A stretch of 64,000 nucleotides of DNA from Acanthamoeba sp. SK_2022b (Eukaryota > Discosea > Longamoebia > Acanthamoebidae), in assembly GCA_027943245.1 (NCBI GenBank), contig JANDJZ010001748.1:1-64000 (forward strand), given 5' to 3'. The translations under genes were made by a program, and so were the position numbers. Within the stretch, counting starts at the first letter, position 1. The number at the start of each line of letters is the position of its first letter. Shown here piece after piece: positions 1-12,754 of this stretch. The notes beneath the pieces were generated by a model. That model was not told the DNA's origin. It searched no databases and saw only the letters and a program-made list of their open reading frames with translations.

Positions 1-33
1 AGATGCGATTTGTACGGAAAATTTACGAGCGCC

Positions 34-55
34 ACGCAAACGTTTTCGCTACAAT
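34..55 (+). promoter_or_regulatory. PurR operator and -10 element of purHD
   Basis: Positions 34-49 read ACGCAAACGTTTTCGC, a near-perfect match to the PurR operator (palindromic core GCAAACGTTTGC with one change). A -10-like TACAAT follows at 50-55, so the repressor would cover the -35 region. purHD is a known PurR target in E. coli. The leader from here to the purH start is about 150 bases and holds nothing else recognisable. Confidence 0.85.
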
Positions 56-211
56 TCCCCGCGACGAAACGATCCCCCTTTTTATGGGGGCGTTACCTGA
101 ATATGTGCCTGACCCTCCCTTTATAAGGCAAAAAACCTTCTTTATAGAGAGAACGAGGTGGACATTCACGTAACGCTCTTTAATTGCGACTCAAAGCCAA
201 GGGATAAAACC

Positions 212-1801
212 ATGCAACAACCTCGTCCAATCCGCCGGGCCCTGCTCAGCGTGTCTGACAAAGCCGGTATCGTTGAATTCGCCGAAGCGCTTTCCCAGCG
301 CGGCGTTGAACTGCTCTCCACCGGCGGTACCGCCCGCCTGCTGGAAGACGCCGGTCTGCCCGTTACCGAAGTATCCGACTACACCGGCTTCCCGGAAATG
401 ATGGACGGACGAGTTAAGACCCTGCACCCGAAAGTTCACGGCGGTATCCTCGGCCGCCGCGGCCAGGACGACGCCGTCATGAATCAGCATGACATCAAGC
501 CTATCGACATGGTGGTCGTCAATCTGTATCCGTTCGCCCAAACCGTGGCGCGCCCGGATTGCTCGCTGGAAGACGCGGTCGAGAATATCGATATCGGTGG
601 CCCGACCATGGTGCGCTCCGCCGCCAAGAACCATAAAGACGTTGCCATCGTGGTGAAGAGCAGCGACTACGCCGCCATCATTACCGAGATGGACAACAAC
701 GACGGCTCGCTGCGCTATGCCACCCGCTTCGATCTCGCCATCAAGGCCTTCGAGCACACCGCCGCCTACGACAGCATGATCGCCAACTACTTCGGCACGC
801 TGGTGCCGGCATACCACGGCGAGACCGAACAGCCGTCCGGCCGCTTCCCGCGTACCCTGAACCTCAACTACATCAAGAAGCAGGATATGCGCTACGGTGA
901 GAACAGCCACCAGCAGGCCGCCTTCTATATAGAAGAAGAGGTAAAGGAAGCGTCCGTCGCGACCGCCGAGCAGCTGCAGGGCAAGGCGCTGTCTTATAAC
1001 AACATCGCCGATACCGACGCCGCGCTGGAATGCGTGAAAGAGTTCGCCGAGCCGGCCTGCGTGATCGTCAAACACGCCAACCCTTGCGGCGTGGCGATCG
1101 GCGACGACATCCTGGCCGCCTACGAGCGCGCTTACCAAACCGACCCGACCTCCGCCTTTGGCGGCATCATCGCCTTTAACCGCGAGCTGGATGCCGCCAC
1201 CGCGCAGGCGATCATCAGCCGCCAGTTCGTGGAAGTGATCATCGCGCCAAACGTCACACAGGAAGCGCGCTCCCTGCTGGCCGCCAAGCAGAACGTGCGC
1301 GTGCTGGCCTGCGGCCAGTGGCAGCAACGCGTGGCGGGGCTGGACTTCAAGCGCGTCAACGGCGGCCTGCTGGTGCAGGATCGCGATCTGGGCATGGTGA
1401 CCGCCGCCGATCTGCGTGTGGTATCCGAGCGCCAGCCGACCGAACAGGAACTGCGCGACGCGCTGTTCTGCTGGAAAGTGGCCAAGTTCGTAAAATCCAA
1501 CGCCATCGTTTATGCACGTGACAACATGACCATCGGCATAGGCGCCGGCCAGATGAGCCGCGTTTACTCCGCCAAGATCGCCGGCATCAAAGCGGGCGAT
1601 GAAGGGCTGGAAGTGAAAGGGTCTGCCATGGCCTCCGATGCCTTCTTCCCGTTCCGCGACGGCATCGACGCCGCGGCGGCGGTCGGCATTACCTGCGTGA
1701 TCCAGCCGGGCGGCTCTATCCGCGACGACGAAGTGATCGCCGCCGCCAACGAACACGGCATCGCCATGATCTTTACCGACATGCGTCACTTCCGCCATTA
1801 A
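212..1801 (+). CDS. purH: Bifunctional AICAR transformylase / IMP cyclohydrolase
   Basis: This enzyme carries out the last two steps of purine synthesis: formyl transfer to AICAR, then ring closure to IMP. The frame is open from a GTG at 158, but the ATG at 212 gives [17 protein letters not shown] and exactly 529 residues, the E. coli length, so I use 212. The N-terminal third is the MGS-like cyclohydrolase domain (STGGTARLL and [14 protein letters not shown] motifs). The rest is the transformylase domain, with the conserved VKHANPCG segment. It is the first gene of a purHD operon behind a PurR site. The protein is intact and typical. Confidence 0.97.
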   Translation: MQQPRPIRRALLSVSDKAGIVEFAEALSQRGVELLSTGGTARLLEDAGLPVTEVSDYTGFPEMMDGRVKTLHPKVHGGILGRRGQDDAVMNQHDIKPIDMVVVNLYPFAQTVARPDCSLEDAVENIDIGGPTMVRSAAKNHKDVAIVVKSSDYAAIITEMDNNDGSLRYATRFDLAIKAFEHTAAYDSMIANYFGTLVPAYHGETEQPSGRFPRTLNLNYIKKQDMRYGENSHQQAAFYIEEEVKEASVATAEQLQGKALSYNNIADTDAALECVKEFAEPACVIVKHANPCGVAIGDDILAAYERAYQTDPTSAFGGIIAFNRELDAATAQAIISRQFVEVIIAPNVTQEARSLLAAKQNVRVLACGQWQQRVAGLDFKRVNGGLLVQDRDLGMVTAADLRVVSERQPTEQELRDALFCWKVAKFVKSNAIVYARDNMTIGIGAGQMSRVYSAKIAGIKAGDEGLEVKGSAMASDAFFPFRDGIDAAAAVGITCVIQPGGSIRDDEVIAAANEHGIAMIFTDMRHFRH

Positions 1802-1849
1802 TTCCTTTTGCCGCGTGCGCTCCGGCGCACGCCATTCGTGGAGCCCCTG

Positions 1850-3133
1850 ATGAACATTTTGATTATCGGCAACGGCGGGCGCGAACACGCGCTGGCCTGG
1901 AAAGCCGCCCAGTCTCCGCTGGCGGACAAAGTCTACGTTGCGCCGGGCAATGCCGGCACCGCGCTAGAAGCCAATCTGGAAAACGTGGCGATCGCCGCCA
2001 CCGACATCCCTGCTCTGGTCGCTTTCGCCCAGAGCCATGACATCGGTCTGACCATCGTCGGGCCGGAAGCGCCGCTGGTGATCGGCGTGGTCGACGCCTT
2101 CCAGGCCGCCGGCCTGAAAATCTTCGGCCCGTCACAGGCCGCCGCGCAGCTCGAAGGCTCCAAAGCCTTCACCAAGGATTTCCTGGCGCGCCACCGCATC
2201 CCAACCGCCGAATATGAAAACTTCACCGAGGTGGAGCCGGCACTGGCCTATGTGCGCCGCAAAGGCGCGCCGATCGTCATCAAGGCTGATGGCCTGGCGG
2301 CCGGTAAAGGCGTGATCGTCGCGATGACGCTGCAGGAAGCGGAAGAAGCCGTGCGTGACATGCTGGCCGGCAACGCCTTCGGCGACGCCGGTCATCGCAT
2401 CGTGGTGGAAGAGTTCCTCGACGGCGAAGAAGCCAGCTTCATCGTGATGGTCGACGGCGAGAACGTGGTGCCGATGGCCACCAGCCAGGACCACAAACGC
2501 GTCGGCGACGGCGATACCGGCCCGAACACCGGCGGCATGGGGGCCTACTCCCCGGCGCCGGTCGTGACCGACGAAATCCACCGGCGCGCCATGGACCAGG
2601 TGATCTGGCCGACGGTACGGGGCATGGCGGCGGAAGGCAACACCTACGTCGGCTTCCTGTACGCCGGCCTGATGATCGCCGCCGATGGCCAACCGAAAGT
2701 GATCGAGTTCAACTGTCGTTTTGGCGATCCCGAAACCCAGCCCATCATGCTGCGCCTGCGTTCCGATCTGGTGGAACTGTGCCTGGCGGGCGCGGAAGGC
2801 CGCCTGAACGAGAAAAGCTCCGACTGGGACGAACGCCCTGCGCTCGGCGTAGTGCTGGCGGCCGGCGGTTATCCGGGCGACTATCGCAACGCCGAGGTGA
2901 TCCAGGGGCTGCCGCAACAGGAAAGCGCCGACGGTAAGGTCTTCCATGCCGGTACACGCCTGCAGGGCAATGACGTCGTCACCAGCGGCGGCCGCGTGCT
3001 GTGCGTAACCGCGCTGGGCGACACCGTGGCGCAGGCGCAGCAACGCGCCTACCAGCTGGCCGAAGGCATTGAGTGGCCGGGCAGCTTCTGCCGCAAAGAC
3101 ATCGGTTATCGCGCGATTGCGCGCGGCAAGTGA
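1850..3133 (+). CDS. purD: Phosphoribosylamine-glycine ligase (GAR synthetase)
   Basis: PurD joins glycine to 5-phosphoribosylamine using ATP, the second step of purine synthesis. The frame opens at 1808; the ATG at 1850 starts MNILIIGNGGREHALAWK, the invariant family N-terminus, and gives 427 residues (E. coli 429). ATP-grasp features are visible: KADGLAAGKGV in the nucleotide-binding part, the NTGGMGAYSPAP loop and FNCRFGDPE near the metal site. It lies 48 bases after purH on the same strand and is followed by a strong terminator, so it closes the operon. Confidence 0.97.
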   Translation: MNILIIGNGGREHALAWKAAQSPLADKVYVAPGNAGTALEANLENVAIAATDIPALVAFAQSHDIGLTIVGPEAPLVIGVVDAFQAAGLKIFGPSQAAAQLEGSKAFTKDFLARHRIPTAEYENFTEVEPALAYVRRKGAPIVIKADGLAAGKGVIVAMTLQEAEEAVRDMLAGNAFGDAGHRIVVEEFLDGEEASFIVMVDGENVVPMATSQDHKRVGDGDTGPNTGGMGAYSPAPVVTDEIHRRAMDQVIWPTVRGMAAEGNTYVGFLYAGLMIAADGQPKVIEFNCRFGDPETQPIMLRLRSDLVELCLAGAEGRLNEKSSDWDERPALGVVLAAGGYPGDYRNAEVIQGLPQQESADGKVFHAGTRLQGNDVVTSGGRVLCVTALGDTVAQAQQRAYQLAEGIEWPGSFCRKDIGYRAIARGK

Positions 3134-3158
3134 TTTGATCGTATAAGGTCATGACGAG

Positions 3159-3184
3159 AGGCTCCGCAGCGCGGGGCCTTTTTT
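3159..3184 (+). terminator. Rho-independent terminator of purHD
   Basis: A nine-base-pair stem (3159-3167 with 3171-3179, one G-U pair) and a three-base loop are followed by six T residues. It points along the plus strand only. The T tract reaches the stop codon of the convergent yjaH gene. Confidence 0.85.
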
Positions 3185-3854
3185 ATAGCTGGTCTTCTTT
3201 CGGTTCCCAGCTGCAGAAGTCGTCGTTCGCCACCAGCAGCAGTTCGCTGCCTTCGGGCGCTTCCAGCCAGGCGACGCTCACCGGCCGGCTGCTGCTGCGG
3301 GCACGCTTCTCGATCCAGACGATGGAGGCGGCATCCAGCCCCGGTTTGATGCGTTGGCCGTCGCAGGTTTGCACCTCGCCCTGCATCCAACGCCCCTGCA
3401 GCAATTTCACCTTGCCGGCGCGCAGCGCATTGCTCACTTCGAGGATCCGCCGCGCCTGATATTGGTACAGGGCGATTTCATCGCGGGTCAGCGGTTCGCG
3501 GCGTGTCGCCAGCTGGCGCTGCATAAAGCTCACCGTGCCGTCGTCGGCAAAGCGCAGTTGAATAGAGTCGCGATCGCCATCGGCGTCGTTACGTTTGATT
3601 TGGCGCAGCACGTCGCCCTGATAGGTGTACAGCGTGGTGATGGTACCCGGACCGCGGTAAGGGCTGTAGACGCTGACCAACACCTGCGGACGGTGTTGCT
3701 CATCGTCTTTACGCCACAGGCGTATCACGCCCTGATCGGCCACGAAGCCGCTGGCGGTAAAGCTGGGAATATCGGAATGGGAACTGCAAGCGCTCAGGCC
3801 GACGGCGATGCCAACGGCCATGAGCGCCCGACGAGTAAACAAAAGGGGCGCCAT
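3183..3854 (-). CDS. yjaH: DUF1481 lipoprotein YjaH
   Basis: Predicted inner- or outer-membrane lipoprotein of unknown function. The start at 3854 gives 223 residues beginning MAPLLFTRRALMAVGIAVGLSACSS; a GTG at 3878 would add eight residues. A hydrophobic signal segment ends in the lipobox LSAC, so the cysteine would be lipidated. The body has no catalytic motif I recognise. The position directly downstream of hupA matches E. coli yjaH. The ATG lies in the loop of the hupA terminator hairpin, so expression may depend on read-through from hupA. Confidence 0.8.
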   Translation of the reverse strand: MAPLLFTRRALMAVGIAVGLSACSSHSDIPSFTASGFVADQGVIRLWRKDDEQHRPQVLVSVYSPYRGPGTITTLYTYQGDVLRQIKRNDADGDRDSIQLRFADDGTVSFMQRQLATRREPLTRDEIALYQYQARRILEVSNALRAGKVKLLQGRWMQGEVQTCDGQRIKPGLDAASIVWIEKRARSSSRPVSVAWLEAPEGSELLLVANDDFCSWEPKEDQL

Positions 3855-3861
3855 CGCCCCT
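3838..3861 (-). terminator. Terminator hairpin after hupA, overlapping the yjaH start
   Basis: The stem pairs 3844-3850 with 3855-3861 around a four-base loop. On the minus strand it is followed by TTTTGTTT. The loop contains the ATG used for yjaH. Confidence 0.7.
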
Positions 3862-3890
3862 CTGTTTAATCTTTTCACCGAGGCGCGGTC

Positions 3891-4163
3891 TTATTTAACA
3901 GCGTCTTTCAGTGCTTTGCCAGAAACGAACGCAGGCACGTTGGCTGCTGCGATTTTGATTTCTTTGCCAGTCTGCGGGTTGCGGCCAGTGCGCTCGCTAC
4001 GATGGTTTACTTTGAAAGTACCGAAGCCAACCAATTGTACTGCATCACCTTCTTTCAGAGACTCAGTAATAGCAGCCAGGGTGGATTCCAGAGCCAGTTT
4101 AGCTTGTGCTTTGGAAAGGTCAGCCTTGTCCGCGATTACATCAATCAGTTGAGTCTTGTTCAT
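3891..4163 (-). CDS. hupA: DNA-binding protein HU, alpha subunit
   Basis: HU-alpha is a 90-residue nucleoid protein that bends and wraps DNA as a homodimer or as a heterodimer with HU-beta. The sequence begins [18 protein letters not shown]. It carries the HU signature [19 protein letters not shown], the start of the DNA-embracing arm, and ends in KALKDAVK. Length and sequence are essentially those of E. coli HupA. It sits between yjaG and yjaH as in E. coli, and a terminator follows about 30 bases after the stop. Confidence 0.97.
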   Translation of the reverse strand: MNKTQLIDVIADKADLSKAQAKLALESTLAAITESLKEGDAVQLVGFGTFKVNHRSERTGRNPQTGKEIKIAAANVPAFVSGKALKDAVK

Positions 4164-4352
4164 AAGTTATCCTTACAGTGTGTTTATCGTTTGCAAAGCA
4201 TCGAGTGCGACGGATATGCCGATTGACAGCACTCTCCTGCATACACGCACCGATAGCCACTTTTTTTACGCCCCCCAAATGTAGACCAGACAGGGTGCGG
4301 ATGTGAAGCCTTAAGGCATGACAAATCAGGCGTTAAATCACGTTTTGTTGCC

Positions 4353-4943
4353 TTATTGCGCTAAATTTATCCCGATGTTGCTGACACCCGCCTCTCGCAG
4401 GTCGGATCGCAGCCCCTTGATCAGGTCTATATCGCGCTCTTCACAGGCGTCCAACAGGCGGAAAATTTCCCATTGAATGTCCCATTCTTCCTCTACCGCA
4501 GGCAAACTTTCCAACTCTTCGTCGGTCATTTCCTTACCGGCTTGGGTCATTTCCAACATCGCCACGGTGCGAATCGATGTTTCGCTGATGGCGATGGCGT
4601 GCTCCAGCGTCTCCCCGCCGAGCCGCGAATGGATCAGTTCCCCTAATGCGATACAGGCATCAATTGCCGGGTAAACGCCGTAAAGATCGTAATCTTCCGC
4701 CGACGGAATCGCCTCTTCCAACTTCTCGAGCTGGCTGTCGAAGTTGACCTTGGCATCCTTCACTACCAGCGTTTCCCACACCAAATCCAGAATGCGGCGA
4801 TAAACCGCCGGATCGCCGAACTCGGTCTGTTTGCAGAACATCTGGTAATTCGGGTACATACGCTCGCACAAACTGGCCATAAAGGTCAAATGTTGCCAGG
4901 CCTCGAGCCGTTCCAGGCGTAAATGAATCGGGTTACGTAGCAT
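4353..4943 (-). CDS. yjaG: DUF416 family protein YjaG
   Basis: A 196-residue soluble acidic protein of the DUF416 family, starting MLRNPIHLRLERLEAWQH. Its function is unknown; no catalytic motif, signal peptide or membrane segment is visible, and the protein looks entirely helical with many Glu/Asp-rich stretches. The location between nfi and hupA is conserved across Enterobacterales. The 189-base gap to hupA presumably holds the hupA promoter; I see no clear -35/-10 pair there. Confidence 0.85.
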   Translation of the reverse strand: MLRNPIHLRLERLEAWQHLTFMASLCERMYPNYQMFCKQTEFGDPAVYRRILDLVWETLVVKDAKVNFDSQLEKLEEAIPSAEDYDLYGVYPAIDACIALGELIHSRLGGETLEHAIAISETSIRTVAMLEMTQAGKEMTDEELESLPAVEEEWDIQWEIFRLLDACEERDIDLIKGLRSDLREAGVSNIGINLAQ

Positions 4944-4991
4944 GCTTTACTCTCTTACGCGTTATCTGCGGCGCAGTGTACCCGAAATCGC

Positions 4992-5678
4992 TCATGGCGA
5001 CACCTCCGGATGCTGCTGCAACCACCGCTGAAACGCCGGACGACGCGATGCGATGGCGTCGGCCCAGCGGGTCGGCTCCGGTAAACGGTAGCCCGCCATA
5101 CAGCGTTGCACCCACGCCAGCGCGCTGTCGGCGCCCACGCGATGCCCGGTAGAGATGAACAGCGGGTTGCAACGCGCCTTGCTGCGCCACACCCAGCCCA
5201 GCTGTTCACCCTTATCTTCCAACGGCGCCAGCGCGCCGACGGCGGCGTCCAGCGGCGCAAATTTGCCGCACAGGCGCTTCTTGGCCACGCCGATAGTCGG
5301 CACATCGACCAGCAGACCGAAATGGCTGGCGACGCCGAGACGCCGCGGATGCGAAATGCCATGCCCATCGACGAAGATCAGCCCCGGTTTCTGCTGCAGC
5401 TGCCCCCAGGCGGCCAACAGCGCCGGATATTCGCGAAACGACAGGAAGCCCGGGATGTAGGGCATGACGGTGGCGATGCGCGCCACCTGATACTCCACCA
5501 GCTCCAGCGACGGATAGCGCAGGATGGCGATGGCGGCGCGTGTCACCGCCCCCTCTTGTTCGAAGCCCACGTCGGCACCGGCGATGAAGGCCGGCGGTTC
5601 GGCCGGCAGATCGTCGTAGCGAATGACTTCAGCCGCGCGCCGCAGCTGTTCGGCGCGCAGGGCCGCCATATCGGTCAC
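4992..5678 (-). CDS. nfi: Endonuclease V (deoxyinosine 3' endonuclease)
   Basis: Nfi cuts one phosphodiester 3' of deoxyinosine and other deaminated bases to start their repair. The 228 residues carry the family's key elements: AGADVGFE (metal ligand Asp about residue 36), [10 protein letters not shown] (wedge Tyr and catalytic Glu, about 74-83), FVDGHG (Asp about 104) and the GVAKKRL lysine region. It begins ten bases after hemE stops on the same strand, so the two are probably co-transcribed. Confidence 0.95.
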   Translation of the reverse strand: MTDMAALRAEQLRRAAEVIRYDDLPAEPPAFIAGADVGFEQEGAVTRAAIAILRYPSLELVEYQVARIATVMPYIPGFLSFREYPALLAAWGQLQQKPGLIFVDGHGISHPRRLGVASHFGLLVDVPTIGVAKKRLCGKFAPLDAAVGALAPLEDKGEQLGWVWRSKARCNPLFISTGHRVGADSALAWVQRCMAGYRLPEPTRWADAIASRRPAFQRWLQQHPEVSP

Positions 5679-5687
5679 ATCGGATCC

Positions 5688-6752
5688 TTAACGGTGGTAT
5701 TTCGCCGAGTGCGCGTGTACCGCCTCGACGAAGGCGCCGGCGTGCTCCGGCGGCACATCCTGATGGATGCCGTGGCCCAGGTTGAACACATGGCCGTTGC
5801 CGTGGCCGAAACCGGCCAGAATGGTCTCCACTTCTTCCGCGATGCGCGCCGGGGAGGCATACAGCATCGACGGATCCATATTGCCCTGCAGCGCCACTTT
5901 GTCGCCCACGCGCCGACGCGCGTCGGCGATGTCGGTGGTCCAATCCAGCCCCAGCGCATCGCAGCCGGTGGCGGCCATCGCCTCCAGCCACTGCCCGCCG
6001 CCTTTGGTGAACAGCGTCACCGGCACGCGGCGACCGTCGTTTTCACGCAGCAGCCCGTCGACGATCTTGTGCATGTAGTGCAAAGAGAACTCGCGATAAT
6101 CGCGCCCGGTCAGTACGCCGCCCCAGGTGTCGAACACCATCACCGACTGCGCGCCGGCTTTAATCTGGGCATTGAGGTACAGGATCACGCTGTCCGCCAG
6201 CTTGTCCAGCAACAGGTGCAGCGTAGCCGGTTCGGCATACATCATCTTCTTCAGCTTGGTGAAGGCTTTGCTGCTGCCGCCTTCGACCATATAAGTCGCC
6301 AGCGTCCACGGGCTGCCGGAGAAGCCGATCAGCGGCACTTCGCCCTTCAGCTCGCGGCGAATGGTGCGCACCGCGTTCATCACATAGCCCAACTCCACTT
6401 CCGGATCGAACACCGGCAGCTTGTCGACGTCGGCGCGGCAGGTCACGGGGGAGCTGAAACGCGGGCCTTCGCCGGCTTCAAAGTACAGGCCGAGCCCCAT
6501 GGCGTCGGGAATGGTGAGAATGTCGGAGAACAGGATGGCGGCGTCCAGCGCATAGCGGCGCAGCGGCTGCAGCGTGACCTCGCAGGCCAGCTCCGCGTTC
6601 TTGCACAGCGACATGAAATCACCGGCCTGGGCGCGGGTCGCCTTGTACTCCGGTAAATAACGACCGGCCTGGCGCATCATCCATACGGGGGTCACATCCA
6701 CCGGCTGGCGCAACAGCGCGCGCAGGTAGCGATCGTTCTTCAACTCAGTCAT
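5688..6752 (-). CDS. hemE: Uroporphyrinogen III decarboxylase
   Basis: HemE removes four carboxyl groups from uroporphyrinogen III to give coproporphyrinogen III, a cytosolic cofactor-free step in haem synthesis. The protein has 354 residues, the normal length. It starts [19 protein letters not shown] and carries the family motifs [15 protein letters not shown] near the N-terminus and [16 protein letters not shown] mid-protein. It lies between nudC and nfi, as in E. coli. Confidence 0.97.
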   Translation of the reverse strand: MTELKNDRYLRALLRQPVDVTPVWMMRQAGRYLPEYKATRAQAGDFMSLCKNAELACEVTLQPLRRYALDAAILFSDILTIPDAMGLGLYFEAGEGPRFSSPVTCRADVDKLPVFDPEVELGYVMNAVRTIRRELKGEVPLIGFSGSPWTLATYMVEGGSSKAFTKLKKMMYAEPATLHLLLDKLADSVILYLNAQIKAGAQSVMVFDTWGGVLTGRDYREFSLHYMHKIVDGLLRENDGRRVPVTLFTKGGGQWLEAMAATGCDALGLDWTTDIADARRRVGDKVALQGNMDPSMLYASPARIAEEVETILAGFGHGNGHVFNLGHGIHQDVPPEHAGAFVEAVHAHSAKYHR

Positions 6753-6790
6753 TTATGGGGCTCCCTTAATAATCTGCCGGCCATTGTACA

Positions 6791-7558
6791 TTATTCTGCC
6801 CGGCACAGCGCCACGGTGTCCTCAATCAACCGGCGCGCCACGGTGCCGGGCGGCGGCAACAGCGGCAGCTGGTCGTAGCGATACCAACCGGCGTTGAGCA
6901 GCTCCTTGGGATCGTGGCGAATGTCACCCTGATGGTAATCGGCCATAAAGGCCATCATCAGCGAGTGTGGGAACGGCCACGGTTGTGAAGTGACGTAGCG
7001 CAGGTTCTTGATTTCAATATTGCTCTCTTCCATCACTTCGCGCGCCACCGCCTGCTCCAGCGTTTCGCCCACTTCGACGAAGCCGGCCAGCACCGTGTGG
7101 ATACCGCCGCGATGGCGCACGTGTTGCGCCAGCAGGATCTGATCGTCACGCCGAATGGCGACGATCACGCAGGGTGCAATCTGCGGGTAGTACCGCTCTT
7201 TGCAGTGGCCGCACAGACAGGCGCTTTCGGTGCGGCTGAGGTGCATTTCATGGCCGCAATAGCCGCAGTAGCGATGAGAGCGGTAGAAATCCGCCAGCTG
7301 CACGCCGCGCCCGGCAAGCTGGAACAGACCGCGATCCTGCTCCAACAGCTGACGCACCGATCCCATCTCCCGCGGCATCGCCTGGCGCACCAGCCAAACC
7401 GGCGCGCCCTCCCATTCACCGATGGTGCGCGCCATGTGGCCCTGCAGCCCGAGGGCGGCGGCCGTCCCCGACGGCAATTCACCGTTCGGTAACCAAAGTT
7501 TGCTTTCATGGCTGACGATCCACCAGCCGTTTTCATTGCCCGTTAATGCAAGTTCCAT
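6791..7558 (-). CDS. nudC: NADH pyrophosphatase / RNA de-NADding enzyme NudC
   Basis: NudC hydrolyses NAD(H) and removes NAD caps from RNA. I start at the ATG at 7558 ([18 protein letters not shown]; 255 residues), matching the family's WWxVSHExKLWLP N-terminus; an in-frame ATG at 7591 would add 11 residues. A zinc ribbon is present (CGYCGHE followed by CLCGHC), then the Nudix box [20 protein letters not shown] and the NudC-specific SQPWPFP motif just after it. It is transcribed divergently from rsd. Confidence 0.95.
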   Translation of the reverse strand: MELALTGNENGWWIVSHESKLWLPNGELPSGTAAALGLQGHMARTIGEWEGAPVWLVRQAMPREMGSVRQLLEQDRGLFQLAGRGVQLADFYRSHRYCGYCGHEMHLSRTESACLCGHCKERYYPQIAPCVIVAIRRDDQILLAQHVRHRGGIHTVLAGFVEVGETLEQAVAREVMEESNIEIKNLRYVTSQPWPFPHSLMMAFMADYHQGDIRHDPKELLNAGWYRYDQLPLLPPPGTVARRLIEDTVALCRAE

Positions 7559-7659
7559 ATCGTTGTTGCACAACCTCAGCTTCACTGGCACTCTACAAAT
7601 CGGCTTTGTTACATTTTAATAACTTACCGGTTACTTTTATTACTTACACGGAGTCAAAC

Positions 7660-8163
7660 ATGCTCAACCGTTTGGAAAGGCTGACTCAGCGCGTTGGCGG
7701 TAGTAATGAATTAGTTGATCAATGGCTTCAGGCCCGCAAACAGTTGCTGGTCGCCTACTGCACGCTGGTAGGCCTCAAACCGAATAAAGAAAAGCATACG
7801 CCGCTGAATGAAAAAGCGCTGGAGAACTTTTGCCACAACCTGGTGGATTACCTCTCCGCAGGGCATTTTCATATCTATGACAGAATTATCAAACAAGTGG
7901 AAGGCGCAGCCAGTCCGAAAATGTCGCTGGCGGTGAACATCTACCCCAAGCTGTGGGCCAATACCGAACAGATCATGGCGTTCCACGATCGCTATACCGA
8001 AGTGGATATCGATCAGGAGGTTTGTCTGGAATTCCACCAGGCCTTGTCGGATATCGGCGAAACGCTGGCGGCACGCTTTGCGCTGGAAGATAAGCTGATC
8101 CAGCTGGAAGCGGAGGCCGCGCAGCAACCGCTGCCGGACCCGACGCTGGATCCCGCACGTTAA
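7660..8163 (+). CDS. rsd: Sigma-70 anti-sigma factor Rsd
   Basis: Rsd binds sigma-70 region 4 and helps redirect RNA polymerase to alternative sigma factors in stationary phase. The frame is open from 7546, but the ATG at 7660, with GGAG a few bases upstream, gives [20 protein letters not shown] and 167 residues (E. coli 158). It is helical throughout and has the sigma-contacting core [17 protein letters not shown]. It lies between nudC and thiC, as in E. coli. Confidence 0.95.
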   Translation: MLNRLERLTQRVGGSNELVDQWLQARKQLLVAYCTLVGLKPNKEKHTPLNEKALENFCHNLVDYLSAGHFHIYDRIIKQVEGAASPKMSLAVNIYPKLWANTEQIMAFHDRYTEVDIDQEVCLEFHQALSDIGETLAARFALEDKLIQLEAEAAQQPLPDPTLDPAR

Positions 8164-8192
8164 AATTTTATAGTTTTTTTTCTTATCCCTCC

Positions 8193-8198
8193 TATACT
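8193..8198 (+). promoter_or_regulatory. Likely -10 element of thiCEFSGH
   Basis: TATACT at 8193-8198 sits just ahead of the riboswitch and would place the transcript start near 8205. The region 17 bases upstream is only a weak -35. Confidence 0.5.
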
Positions 8199-8207
8199 GG
8201 GGGGCAT

Positions 8208-8315
8208 CTTGTCGGAGTGCCTAGCGCCTGATTTGTTCATCGAATCAGCCAGGCTGAGACCGTTAATTCGGGATCCGCGGAACCTGATCGGGTTAATACC
8301 CGCGAAGGGAACAAG
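8208..8315 (+). promoter_or_regulatory. TPP riboswitch (thi box) upstream of thiC
   Basis: The closing stem CTTGT (8208-8212) pairs with ACAAG (8311-8315). Between them are the conserved thi-box blocks: GGAGTGC at 8214-8220, CTGAGA at 8254-8259, GCGGAACCTGATC ending near 8289, and CGAAGGGA at 8303-8310. This aptamer binds thiamine pyrophosphate and represses the downstream thi operon. About 125 bases separate it from thiC. No intrinsic terminator is evident there, which fits the translational/Rho-type control known for enteric thiC. Confidence 0.95.
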
Positions 8316-8432
8316 AGTAATCTATCGCCACAGGCACGGCCTTCCCCTTGCGGGCGCCCTGCCTTATCGGCCACCATCATTACTCCCTCCGAGCTCCAGA
8401 CAAGCAACTTTCCCAACCCAACACACTGGTAG

Positions 8433-11026
<2,594 letters not shown>

Positions 11027-11034
<8 letters not shown>

Positions 11035-11776
11035 CGATCAGGAATTCCTGCGCTACAGCCGCCAGCTGTTGCTGGAGGACGTCGGCCCGGAGGGCCAGGA
11101 GAGGCTCAAGCGCGCCACGGTGCTGATCGTCGGTTTGGGCGGGCTCGGTTCCCCGGCTTCGCTGTATCTGGCCGCCGCCGGCGTCGGCACGCTGCTGTTG
11201 GCCGACGACGACCAGCTGCACATCACCAACCTGCAGCGGCAGATCCTCTACCGCAGCGCCGATACCGCCACCGGCAAGGCGGCGCTGGCGCAACGCCATC
11301 TGCAGGCGCTGAACCCGTTGGTGGAATCCATCCCGCTGGCGCAGCGGCTGCAGGGGCAAGCGCTGCGCGACGCGGTCGCCCGCGCCGATCTGGTGCTGGA
11401 CTGCTGCGACAATATGGCGACCCGTCATGAGGTCAATGCCGCCTGCATCGCCGCCGCCAAGCCGCTGATCAGCGGCAGCGCGGTCGGTTTCAGTGGCCAG
11501 CTGCTGGTGCTCGAGCCGCCCTATGCGCACGGCTGCTACGCCTGCCTGTACCCGGATCAGGAAGAGCCGCAGCGCAACTGCCGCACCGCCGGGGTGCTCG
11601 GCCCGGTGGTGGGCGTGATCGGTACTCTGCAAGCGCTGGAGGCCATCAAAATGTTGGCCGGCATGCCTTCCTCCCTCAGCGGTAAACTGCGGCTGTTCGA
11701 CGGCAAGCAGCAGAGCTGGAGCACGCTGCAACTGAGCCAGGCCCGCGCCTGCCCGGTATGCGGAGGCGCGGCATGA
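11027..11776 (+). CDS. thiF: ThiS adenylyltransferase
   Basis: ThiF is an E1-like enzyme that adenylates the C-terminal glycine of ThiS so it can receive sulfur. The 249 residues show the Rossmann nucleotide loop [11 protein letters not shown], the catalytic DxxDN region (DLVLDCCDN), and two zinc-binding pairs, CYAC mid-protein and CPVC near the C-terminus. The stop codon overlaps the thiS start (ATGA). Confidence 0.96.
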
Positions 11777-11973
11777 AGATCCGTCTGAACGACCAACCTC
11801 TGGAGCTGGCGCAGCCGCTCAGCGTCGCCGCCCTGCTGACCCAGTTGGAACGCCACCAGCCGGGCACCGCGCTGGCGATCAATCAAACCATCATCCCGCG
11901 CGCCGACTGGGCCGACCATCAGGTGCAGGACGGTGACGACATTTTGCTGTTTCAAGCGATCGCCGGAGGCTGA
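11773..11973 (+). CDS. thiS: Sulfur carrier protein ThiS
   Basis: ThiS is a 66-residue ubiquitin-fold protein that carries the thiocarboxylate sulfur for thiazole synthesis. The ATG at 11773 overlaps the thiF stop and gives [12 protein letters not shown]; an upstream in-frame start at 11758 lies inside thiF and is unlikely. The protein ends in the required Gly-Gly tail, which ThiF adenylates. Confidence 0.96.
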   Translation: MKIRLNDQPLELAQPLSVAALLTQLERHQPGTALAINQTIIPRADWADHQVQDGDDILLFQAIAGG

Positions 11974-11974
11974 C

Positions 11975-12754
11975 ATGCTGAAAATCGCCGATACCACTTT
12001 TACCTCGCGCCTGTTCACCGGCACCGGCAAGTTCGCCACCCCGGCGTTAATGCTGGAGGCGCTGGCGGCCTCCGGCTCACAGCTGGTGACCATGGCCATG
12101 AAGCGCGTCGATCTGCGCGGCGGCAACGACGCCATTTTGGCGCCGCTGCAGCAGTTGGGCACCCGGCTGCTGCCCAACACCTCCGGCGCCAAAACCGCCG
12201 CCGAAGCGGTGTTCGCCGCCCGGCTGGCGCGTGAAGCGCTCGGCACCCACTGGGTGAAGCTGGAGATCCATCCCGATGTGAAATACCTGCTGCCGGATCC
12301 GATAGAAACGCTTAAGGCGGCGGAAACGCTGGTGAAAGACGGTTTTGTGGTGCTGCCCTACTGCGGCGCCGATCCGGTGCTGTGCAAACGGCTGGAAGAG
12401 GTGGGTTGCGCGGCGGTGATGCCGCTCGGCGCCCCTATCGGCTCCAACCGCGGTCTGCGCACCCGTGACTTCCTCGAGATCATCATCGAGCAGGCCAAGG
12501 TGCCGGTGGTGGTCGACGCCGGCATCGGCGCGCCGAGCCACGCGCTGGAAGCGATGGAACTGGGCGCCGACGCGGTGCTGGTGAATACCGCCATCGCCGT
12601 GGCGCGCGACCCAGTGCAAATGGCGCGGGCGTTTCGCCTGGCGCTGGAGGCCGGCGAGCTGGCGCACAGCGCCGGATTGGGCGCTAGCCAGCGCGGTGCG
12701 GCCGCCTCAAGCCCTCTGACCGCCTTCCTCAGCCAGCCAGAGGAGGCACAGTGA
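11975..12754 (+). CDS. thiG: Thiazole synthase
   Basis: ThiG builds the thiazole phosphate from deoxyxylulose phosphate, dehydroglycine and ThiS thiocarboxylate. The start at 11975 ([20 protein letters not shown]) gives 259 residues (E. coli 256); the frame opens earlier, inside thiS. It is a TIM barrel with the Schiff-base lysine in WVKLEIHPD (about K95) and the phosphate loops GAPIGSNRG and [10 protein letters not shown]. It begins one base after thiS and shares one base with thiH. Confidence 0.96.
   Translation: MLKIADTTFTSRLFTGTGKFATPALMLEALAASGSQLVTMAMKRVDLRGGNDAILAPLQQLGTRLLPNTSGAKTAAEAVFAARLAREALGTHWVKLEIHPDVKYLLPDPIETLKAAETLVKDGFVVLPYCGADPVLCKRLEEVGCAAVMPLGAPIGSNRGLRTRDFLEIIIEQAKVPVVVDAGIGAPSHALEAMELGADAVLVNTAIAVARDPVQMARAFRLALEAGELAHSAGLGASQRGAAASSPLTAFLSQPEEAQ

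Noticed and set aside
191..1888. 565-codon minus-strand open frame opposite purH
   Set aside because: A shadow of purH in GC-rich DNA: no ribosome site, low-complexity Gly/Ala/Val/His composition, and the plus strand encodes a complete conserved enzyme.
7696..7703. GGCGGTAG, the core of an RfaH ops element
   Set aside because: It lies inside the rsd coding sequence, lacks the rest of the ops consensus and is not upstream of a long surface-polysaccharide operon.
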